From contig JALVWL010000122.1 of NCBI GenBank assembly GCA_027034965.1, forward strand, positions 1 to 11,130: a DNA stretch of 11,130 nt, in the 5' to 3' direction. Shown here piece by piece: positions 6,080 through 11,130 of this stretch (positions are counted from its first letter, which is position 1; the number at the start of each line of letters is the position of its first letter). The position numbers and the translations under genes were made by a program. The notes beneath the pieces were generated by a model. That model was not told the origin of the DNA. It did not search any database and saw only the letters and a program-made list of their open reading frames with translations. The DNA is from Candidatus Omnitrophota bacterium. GTDB lineage: Bacteria > Omnitrophota > Gorgyraeia > S143-82.

Positions 6080-7382
6080 CTAAGAAATGAGTTGAACAAG
6101 AGATACACGGATCATAGGCCCTGACCAACATCTCAAGCAAGAGGGTTATCTCTTCTTCACTTTTATCGAGTATCTCTGGAACGAGCTTCTTCATATCCTG
6201 TTCAATATTATTTAGATTTTGATTTGTTGGGATTATGCAGTTGGCATTGATTATCCGACCATCTTGATCAGTCTCATAATTATGGAATAATACACCTCGG
6301 GGGGCCTCGACTGCCCCAACTCCCCATCCGGCCTTGACTTTTACCACGGAATTCTCATTAAGTCCCACCACTACCTGTTCGCTGTAGTCTATGCCCTTCT
6401 CCAGAAACTCCTCTACAATGGAGATAGACTCATCGACACAATGAACGCATTCTATCAACTGAGCCACGGTATTAAGGTAGGGATTATGACAGGGCACACT
6501 AAATCCGAGGGCTTCCGCAACTCCTTTTGCCCTGGGAAGCAACTTGTCAAAATTCAAATTTAATCTAGCAAGCGCTCCTACCATATAACTCTCGCGCGAC
6601 AACTTGGTATGTTTTGCAGTTGAATGTGGTACGACAAACTCATTGGTTATCTCTTTATACTTATGCTTGTGCTTCCGCACACCATCGGTTGAGCCTATAT
6701 CTCCCTCAAGGAGTGGGTATTCATCATCATCGCTAACCAATGCCACATATTCGGTTTCCCTTTCAAATTCAGGGAATTTAATCCCTTTAAATAACTCCAC
6801 GGTTGCATCTATATCCAGTTTTAGGTCCTTGAGCATAGAGAGTATCTTCTTTAATTCCTCTTTCGAAGGCAGTTTAGTAAAGCCACCTATGACCGTAGAT
6901 ATAGGATGTATATGCCTGCCTGCGATAATCTCACAGACATCATTTACACACTTTTTCATCTTTAGGGCCCGTCTGACAACCTTCTCGTGTGTCTCTAGGA
7001 GCGGCACAAAGCTCTTTACCTTCATCAGGTCTGGCAATACGAGTATGTAAATATGCAATATATGGCTGTCGAGAAGTTCTTGATGAAGCAGGAGTTTCCT
7101 TAATTTCGTGGTCTGAGGAGAAGGTACTACTCCCAGGGCATCTTCTGCCGCCTGAAGGGATACCAAGCTATGCGCACAGGCACATATTCCGCATATCCTG
7201 GAGGTTATATGCTGGGCCTCAAAGATAGACCTGCCCCGCAGCATCGCCTCAAAGAATCTTGGCGACTCTATTATATCCAGACGGCATTCTTTCAGTTTTC
7301 CATCCTGAACATCGACCACGATATTACCGTGGCCTTCTACTCTGGTAAGATATTCAACATTGACCTTGACATTCTTCGGCAT
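6051..7382 (-). CDS. hydA: Group 3b [NiFe]-hydrogenase large (alpha) subunit
   Basis: This is the catalytic subunit with the Ni-Fe(CN)2CO site that oxidises or evolves H2. The 443-residue protein has LTRVEGHGNI near the N-terminus (12-21), the first ligand pair in RICGIC (C64, C67) and the second in DPCISCSTH (C426, C429, ending at His432). After that His comes an 11-residue tail, FLDVEFVGRKP, which the maturation protease should remove after Ni insertion; the protease gene is next. The ATG at 7382 has an AGGAGAGA ribosome site. Together with hydB, hydG and hydD it defines a cytosolic NAD(P)-linked group 3b enzyme. It is not an [FeFe] HydA despite the shared name. Confidence 0.95.
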   Translation of the reverse strand: MPKNVKVNVEYLTRVEGHGNIVVDVQDGKLKECRLDIIESPRFFEAMLRGRSIFEAQHITSRICGICACAHSLVSLQAAEDALGVVPSPQTTKLRKLLLHQELLDSHILHIYILVLPDLMKVKSFVPLLETHEKVVRRALKMKKCVNDVCEIIAGRHIHPISTVIGGFTKLPSKEELKKILSMLKDLKLDIDATVELFKGIKFPEFERETEYVALVSDDDEYPLLEGDIGSTDGVRKHKHKYKEITNEFVVPHSTAKHTKLSRESYMVGALARLNLNFDKLLPRAKGVAEALGFSVPCHNPYLNTVAQLIECVHCVDESISIVEEFLEKGIDYSEQVVVGLNENSVVKVKAGWGVGAVEAPRGVLFHNYETDQDGRIINANCIIPTNQNLNNIEQDMKKLVPEILDKSEEEITLLLEMLVRAYDPCISCSTHFLDVEFVGRKP

Positions 7383-7393
7383 AACACTCTCTC

Positions 7394-8137
7394 CTAGACT
7401 TGCTGACTCTCCTTGGCCTTGTTGTACATATTGAACTTATTCACTATCCAGTCCAATGGTATGTTGTACTTCTTTAAAACCTCTTTCTGGCCATTCTTGT
7501 TCGGATTAGAGACCATACCCCTACAACCGTAACAGATATTCCCATTATTGGTACACCAGCTATTACAACCCGCGCGGGTAATCGGCCCTAGACAGGTAAC
7601 ACCTTTATCGTACATACACTCGTTTTCATTAAATTTACACTCCACACAAACCGCATAATCAGGCACCTTATAGGGCATACCCCGTAGGGCACACTTGAGG
7701 ACCCTCACAAATTCAGGCGGATACACTGGACAGCCATTGACATAATAGTCAACTTTAACTACCTGATCAACCGCCATAGTAGGAACCGTATTGAACCAAT
7801 CAGATTTGTCTCTATATACATACTTTTTAACATCCTCCAGATCAAAGTTATTCTTCATCCCATTCACACCACCTGTACACGCACAGCTGCCATAGGCAAT
7901 CAAGACCTTTGCCTTCTCCCTTATTCCCTTTATCCTCTTTACATCGTGCTCTGTGGTAATGCTTCCCTCTACCACAGCTACGTCATAATCGCCACCTCGC
8001 TCTGACATTACCTCCCTAAATTCTACGAGTTCTATCTTCTCGAGGATGTCCAACAACAAATCACCAATATTGGCCACCTGCAACTGACAACCCTCACAAC
8101 AGGAAAAGTCAAAAAATGCAACCTTTACCTTTTTCAT
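7394..8137 (-). CDS. hydD: Group 3b [NiFe]-hydrogenase small (delta) subunit
   Basis: This 247-residue small subunit relays electrons from the NiFe site to beta. The proximal [4Fe-4S] cluster ligands are probably C14 and C17 (CCEGC), C85 (GSCACTGG) and C136 (VNGCPVYPPE). Eight more cysteines between C164 and C205 (C164, C167, C174, C182, C191, C195, C202, C205) fit two additional clusters, as expected for group 3 small subunits. There is no twin-arginine signal, so the enzyme should be cytoplasmic. Its start overlaps the gamma stop by 4 nt (ATGA), and it ends 11 nt before the large subunit. Homology is unambiguous. Confidence 0.94.
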   Translation of the reverse strand: MKKVKVAFFDFSCCEGCQLQVANIGDLLLDILEKIELVEFREVMSERGGDYDVAVVEGSITTEHDVKRIKGIREKAKVLIAYGSCACTGGVNGMKNNFDLEDVKKYVYRDKSDWFNTVPTMAVDQVVKVDYYVNGCPVYPPEFVRVLKCALRGMPYKVPDYAVCVECKFNENECMYDKGVTCLGPITRAGCNSWCTNNGNICYGCRGMVSNPNKNGQKEVLKKYNIPLDWIVNKFNMYNKAKESQQV

Positions 8138-8970
8138 AACGCCTCTATGTTCTCCTTTATTTCGTCATAAGAAAACACCGGCCCATCCTGACAACAATAG
8201 TAATCAGCTATCTGACAATGGCCACACTTACCAACCCCGCACTTCATATGCCGCTCTAAGGAAACGATAATCTGTTTCTCAGGAATCCCTTTCTTCAACA
8301 ATTCCTTTATGACAAACTTATACATAATAGGCGGACCAACCACGACCGCAAAGGTCCTATCAGGGTCAAGGTCCACACCAGGGATAAGGGACGTAATAAC
8401 CCCAACATGGCCCTTCCACTCAGGGTCTGCCCTATCCACAGTACAGGAAAAGTTGACATCTATTCGTCTCTCCCACAACGCGACTTCGTCCCTGAACAGG
8501 ATATCCTGAGGGGTACGACACCCCAAAAGGATATTGACCCTCCCAAAGTCACGCCGGTTGTCTATAACAAAGTCCACCAGAGACCTTAACGGAACTATTC
8601 CCAACCCCCCGGCAACAAAGAGCAGGTCATTGCCCTCCAGTATCCTGACCGGGAAGCCCCTTCCAAAGGGTCCTCTTATACCAACCGTATCCCCTGCCTC
8701 CAGTTTATGGATAGCCGATGTAACCTTGCCAACATTCCTCACAACGAGCTCAAAATAACCCTCTTTGGTAGGTGAAGAACAAATAGAGATAGGGGCCTCA
8801 CCCACCCCAGCTATGGAGACCATAACAAACTGACCTGGTTCATGGTCCAGGTCGTGGGCATCCTTAAGAACTATCTTCAGATACCTCTCGCTCTTGGTCA
8901 TCTGGCGTGCTTCACAGACCTTGGCCTCTCTCACCAGATATGGAGAATCAACTAATTCCAGCCTTTTCAT
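8134..8970 (-). CDS. hydG: Group 3b hydrogenase gamma subunit, FAD/NAD(P)H-binding oxidoreductase
   Basis: This is the diaphorase subunit that exchanges electrons between NAD(P)H and the FeS chain. The 278-residue protein resembles PyrK and ferredoxin-NADP reductases. An N-terminal flavin-binding barrel carries EAPISICSS (58-66) and GKVTSAI (81-87). The nucleotide domain has VAGGLGIVPLRSL (119-131). A C-terminal [2Fe-2S] site is formed by C244, C249, C252 and C260 or C259. The start at 8970 has purine-rich GGA/GGG sequence upstream and lies inside hydB (23-nt overlap). The stop overlaps the next start as ATGA. NADP(H) is the cofactor of characterised group 3b enzymes, but preference for NAD or NADP cannot be read off here. 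It is not the radical SAM HydG of [FeFe] maturation, which shares the name. Confidence 0.93.
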   Translation of the reverse strand: MKRLELVDSPYLVREAKVCEARQMTKSERYLKIVLKDAHDLDHEPGQFVMVSIAGVGEAPISICSSPTKEGYFELVVRNVGKVTSAIHKLEAGDTVGIRGPFGRGFPVRILEGNDLLFVAGGLGIVPLRSLVDFVIDNRRDFGRVNILLGCRTPQDILFRDEVALWERRIDVNFSCTVDRADPEWKGHVGVITSLIPGVDLDPDRTFAVVVGPPIMYKFVIKELLKKGIPEKQIIVSLERHMKCGVGKCGHCQIADYYCCQDGPVFSYDEIKENIEAL

Positions 8971-10009
8971 TGGATAATCCCTTTTCCTTTATAACTTCCT
9001 GGATGGTCTCTTTTATCCTGATATCCGCCATACAGGCCCTTGAACACCTACCACAACCAGTACAGAAATACCTACTATATTTTTTCAAGGGATACTTAAA
9101 CTTTCTCATATAGCGATGCATCTGCCTGCCCTTGCGCTCTTCGCGGAAACTCTCCCCCCCTGCGACCTTGGCAAAATCTTCATTCTGGCAAGAATCCCAT
9201 ATCCTGAATCTCTCACCGGTCTTAAAATCCAGATTTATCTCATCTATAACATCAAAACAATAGCAGGTAGGACAGACTGTCGTACAGTTTCCGCAGGACA
9301 GACAACGCTCTCCAAGATCCTCCCAGACCTTGGCATCTTCAGCATCTGCAAATATATCCTTTAATTGCTGATGACTAACACCCATAGATGTCTTAAATGC
9401 CTTCCTTTTCCTTTCCCTGAATTTCTCTAATTTCTCCAGGTCCTTTTCATCTGCAGGGGAAAAAACACCAACTGAATTTATTATTTCCTCTCCCACCAGG
9501 GTATTTACATGGATGAGATGAAAATCGCCCATATCACTGAAAAACAGGTCATATCCACCCTTTGGCTGGTGATTGTCCATTAGCCCACAGATAGCGTGTT
9601 CATCACAGTAGTCCCAGCATTCCATACCAATAATTATCAATTTATTCTTCCTTATTAGATAGTTCACATCTCTAGGCCTCTCAGAAAAGACCATATTAAG
9701 ACACTGTATACCCGCCAGGTCACAGGTCCTGACACCGAAGATAATCAGTTTTTCATATTCCATAACCGCCTTTTGCCTCTGAGCCCTTATATCGTATTCG
9801 ATCAGTGTCTCTCGTTTTGGGAAAAAGTATTTCTTAGGGGGGATAATTGTCGGTATATAGCCACTGGCTATCTCGTCAGGAGAGCTTATCTCAGAAAATA
9901 CATAGTTCTTCTCGCCCTTTTTGACAGGTGCCACTACCTTATACTTTGAGGCAAGGCCTGCTATAAATTCCCGGCATTCTGGCTTGTTTAAGCGATAATA
10001 CTTATCCAT
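8948..10009 (-). CDS. hydB: Group 3b [NiFe]-hydrogenase (sulfhydrogenase) beta subunit, iron-sulfur protein
   Basis: This is the 353-residue iron-sulfur subunit that passes electrons between the flavin subunit and the hydrogenase small subunit. It belongs to the sulfhydrogenase beta/anaerobic sulfite reductase A family and has the expected length. Two ferredoxin-type clusters are visible: CLSCGNCTTVCPTC (residues 236-249, plus C251) and CTGCGRCSRAC (316-326). Further cysteines at C96, C103, C131, C135 and C141 (motifs GVRTCDLAGIQC and CWDYCDEHAIC) are usual in this family and may hold another cluster. It starts at the TAATG junction with the membrane protein gene and overlaps the next gene by 23 nt. 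The order beta-gamma-delta-alpha matches hydBGDA of Pyrococcus furiosus hydrogenase I. Confidence 0.93.
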   Translation of the reverse strand: MDKYYRLNKPECREFIAGLASKYKVVAPVKKGEKNYVFSEISSPDEIASGYIPTIIPPKKYFFPKRETLIEYDIRAQRQKAVMEYEKLIIFGVRTCDLAGIQCLNMVFSERPRDVNYLIRKNKLIIIGMECWDYCDEHAICGLMDNHQPKGGYDLFFSDMGDFHLIHVNTLVGEEIINSVGVFSPADEKDLEKLEKFRERKRKAFKTSMGVSHQQLKDIFADAEDAKVWEDLGERCLSCGNCTTVCPTCYCFDVIDEINLDFKTGERFRIWDSCQNEDFAKVAGGESFREERKGRQMHRYMRKFKYPLKKYSRYFCTGCGRCSRACMADIRIKETIQEVIKEKGLSNEKAGIS

Positions 10010-10290
10010 TAGTCCACCACATACCTGGCTATTGACTTATTCACCCTTGCCATAAACAATATTAGCCCCCATAAGAAAAACACAAATAATGTAATCAACA
10101 CACCCAGAAATAAATCCTTTACCCAGTACTCAGAGACTAAAAACAGCTCCCCATTGTAAAGGTGATCAATAACACCAAAGGCACTAGCTCCATAGAGAAG
10201 GAGATTTAGCCACCATAGCCTGACGGTCTTTTTCTTTTTCCAGGCATAGGTTGTAAAGACAGACGTAATCAACGGTACCGTATAACACAT
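10009..10290 (-). CDS. Small membrane protein of unknown function, first gene of the hydrogenase operon
   Basis: This is a 93-residue hydrophobic protein with three probable membrane segments: about residues 4-17, 26-42 and 60-81. A basic stretch (KKKK, residues 18-21) lies between the first two and suggests a cytoplasmic loop. The motif GVIDHLYNGELF (39-50) stands out because of its charged and His residues beside a membrane segment. I chose the ATG at 10290 because it has a strong GGAGGT ribosome site 6 nt upstream; an in-frame start at 10320 would overlap the candidate operator. Its stop shares one base with the start of hydB (TAATG), so the two are translationally coupled. It could anchor or regulate the otherwise soluble hydrogenase, but I do not recognise the family. 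Confidence 0.8.
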   Translation of the reverse strand: MCYTVPLITSVFTTYAWKKKKTVRLWWLNLLLYGASAFGVIDHLYNGELFLVSEYWVKDLFLGVLITLFVFFLWGLILFMARVNKSIARYVVD

Positions 10291-10312
10291 ATATCCACCT
10301 CCAATAGATAGT

Positions 10313-10330
10313 TTGTTCAATTTTTCACAA
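10313..10330. promoter_or_regulatory. Candidate Rex (NADH/NAD+ sensor) operator
   Basis: The plus strand reads TTGTTCAATTTTTCACAA, an imperfect 18-bp palindrome with TTGT and ACAA ends. Rex operators have the form TTGTTAA-N4-TTAACAA or TTGTGAA-N4-TTCACAA. Each 7-nt half here matches one of these forms at 6 or 7 of 7 positions. The site lies at about +8 to +25 from the predicted start of transcription, where a bound repressor would block RNA polymerase. An NADH-responsive repressor suits an NAD(P)-linked hydrogenase. Rex itself is not encoded in the window, so this remains a motif-based proposal. Confidence 0.5.
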
Positions 10331-10333
10331 TTA

Positions 10334-10351
10334 ATGTTACGATCATGTTAC
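10334..10351. repeat. Two ATGTTAC direct repeats, 11-nt period, over the -10 box
   Basis: ATGTTAC occurs at 10334-10340 and again at 10345-10351, one helical turn apart and separated by GATC. The second copy contains the predicted -10 hexamer and the first lies at the predicted transcription start. This could be a binding site for a second regulator, an alternative -10 box, or chance in AT-rich DNA. Confidence 0.3.
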
Positions 10352-10373
10352 TCAAAAAAACTATTTTAGTCAA
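10345..10373 (-). promoter_or_regulatory. Sigma70-type promoter of the hydrogenase operon
   Basis: On the minus strand TTGACT (10373-10368) and TAACAT (10350-10345) are separated by exactly 17 nt of AT-rich spacer. They match the -35 and -10 consensus at 5/6 and 4/6 positions. Transcription would start near 10338, leaving a leader of about 48 nt before the ATG at 10290. The site sits in the only sizeable gap upstream of the hydrogenase genes. It is a prediction from sequence only. Confidence 0.6.
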
Positions 10374-10404
10374 GGGAAATTTTATAAAAATGCGAACAAA
10401 ATTC

Positions 10405-11130
10405 TTATTTGCCAACCGCACGAAACATTACATCAAGCGGCGCATTCTGCTTCGTCCAATGTTTAAATGAGACCGCCCCCTGTCTCACTAGCATACCAAG
10501 ACCATTGGCATAGTCTATTCCCTTCTTTTTGGCCTGTCTTAACAAGGGCGTCATTGCTGGATTATATATCAGGTCATAAACCAGAGAAACCCGTGGAAAA
10601 AGATTCAAATCTATAACAAGCCCATCACCAGACTTCATCCCAACCGGAGTTGCATTTACCACCAGATCAAAATCCCTTCCCTTTAAAGCATCATCTTTAG
10701 AAACCGCCTCAATCTCAATCCCTGAGTAATGCCTCCTAAGGTCCCTGGTCAGTTTTTTCGCCTTGGCAGGATCCTTGTCCTTTACGGAAATAATCCTTGC
10801 CCCTGCATCCGCCAGGCCAAAACAAACCGCCCTGGCACCTCCTCCAGCCCCGATAATCAAACACCGTTTATTCCTCGCAGAAAAACGGCAGGTGTCTCTC
10901 AAGTCCCGTATAAATCCCTCTGCATCCGTATTTGTCCCTATCAATTTCCCTGCCCTTCTTATAATAGTATTCACCGCACCTATTCGCCTGGCAACATCGG
11001 TAATCTCATCGAGATACTTCATCACTGCCTGCTTATGAGGGATAGTTACATTGACGCCTCTTATGTCAAGTGCCCTTATACTATCTATAGCCCTCTTTAA
11101 ATGGTCAGGGTGGACCTCAAACCACAGATA
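10405..11130 (-). CDS. aroE: Shikimate dehydrogenase (NADP+), 5' end cut by window edge
   Basis: AroE reduces 3-dehydroshikimate to shikimate with NADPH in the cytosolic pathway to chorismate and aromatic amino acids. The frame stays open to the window edge, so the 241 visible residues lack roughly the first 35-45 of a normal 275-290-residue protein. Near the edge it reads GVNVTIPHK, the substrate-binding segment with the catalytic Lys, followed by LDEIT and IGAVNT and then GTNTDAEGF. The nucleotide-binding motif GAGGGARA follows, then NATPVGM and, near the C-terminus, NGLGMLVRQGA, all typical of AroE. The ATG at 11022 and GTG at 11025 are internal codons and not the start. The gene ends 114 nt before the next one, and a promoter in that gap separates it from the hydrogenase operon. 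Identity is close to certain; whether it is AroE or a YdiB-like paralogue cannot be settled here. Confidence 0.95.
   Translation of the reverse strand, partial: YLWFEVHPDHLKRAIDSIRALDIRGVNVTIPHKQAVMKYLDEITDVARRIGAVNTIIRRAGKLIGTNTDAEGFIRDLRDTCRFSARNKRCLIIGAGGGARAVCFGLADAGARIISVKDKDPAKAKKLTRDLRRHYSGIEIEAVSKDDALKGRDFDLVVNATPVGMKSGDGLVIDLNLFPRVSLVYDLIYNPAMTPLLRQAKKKGIDYANGLGMLVRQGAVSFKHWTKQNAPLDVMFRAVGK

Noticed and set aside
6604..7050. Plus-strand open frame of 148 codons
   Set aside because: It is antisense to the clearly homologous hydrogenase large subunit and has a Ser-rich shadow composition.
4040..10009. [FeFe]-hydrogenase locus, suggested by the HydE-like protein and by names such as hydA and hydG
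   Set aside because: The large and small subunits carry RICGIC/DPCxxC and [NiFe] small-subunit cysteines; no H-cluster motifs, HydF or radical SAM HydG are present.
10381..10404. Possible terminator after aroE
   Set aside because: Only a weak 6-bp AATTTT/AAAATT pairing with a long loop is seen; not enough to call.

Overview
The window comes from a bacterium, probably an uncultured anaerobe. The evidence is a bacterial PilZ (c-di-GMP) protein, a PTS EIIA domain, sigma70-like promoters and an O2-sensitive hydrogenase of the sulfhydrogenase type with radical-SAM maturation. The base composition is moderately AT-rich by eye. The phylum cannot be fixed from this sequence; Omnitrophota or Nitrospirota-like lineages are only a guess. 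Every convincing gene lies on the minus strand, so the window reads right to left.

At the right edge (11130-10405) is the 3' part of aroE (shikimate dehydrogenase), cut by the window end. A 114-nt gap follows. It holds a good sigma70-type promoter (TTGACT, 17 nt, TAACAT) and, just downstream, an 18-bp palindrome resembling an operator of the NADH sensor Rex.

From 10290 to 2185 runs a tightly packed operon in which no gap exceeds about 15 nt and several genes overlap. It begins with a 93-residue membrane protein of unknown function. Then come the four subunits of a group 3b [NiFe]-hydrogenase in the order beta-gamma-delta-alpha (hydB, hydG, hydD, hydA), the order of Pyrococcus furiosus hydrogenase I. 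Electrons should flow between NAD(P)H at the flavin subunit gamma, FeS clusters in beta, gamma and delta, and the NiFe site in alpha. Next is a maturation block: an endopeptidase that should trim the 11-residue tail of alpha, a HypA-like protein that has lost its whole zinc-finger loop, and a HypC domain fused to a HydE-type radical SAM enzyme. The last gene is an APC-family amino acid permease fused to a PTS EIIA domain.

After a 59-nt gap with a perfect 9-bp inverted repeat and a weak promoter comes a second operon (2125-142). It encodes a ThiF/MoeB-like E1 adenylyltransferase without the usual zinc cysteines, a PilZ protein and a FeeM/autoinducer-synthase-like N-acyltransferase, all overlapping or nearly touching. 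It looks like a c-di-GMP-linked conjugation or signalling module of unknown product.

The most unusual content is the maturation block (HypC-HydE fusion plus zinc-less HypA, inside a [NiFe] operon with no [FeFe] hydrogenase in view) and the ThiF-PilZ-FeeM module. No RNA genes, insertion sequences or CRISPR arrays were seen. No gene-free stretch exceeds 300 bases.
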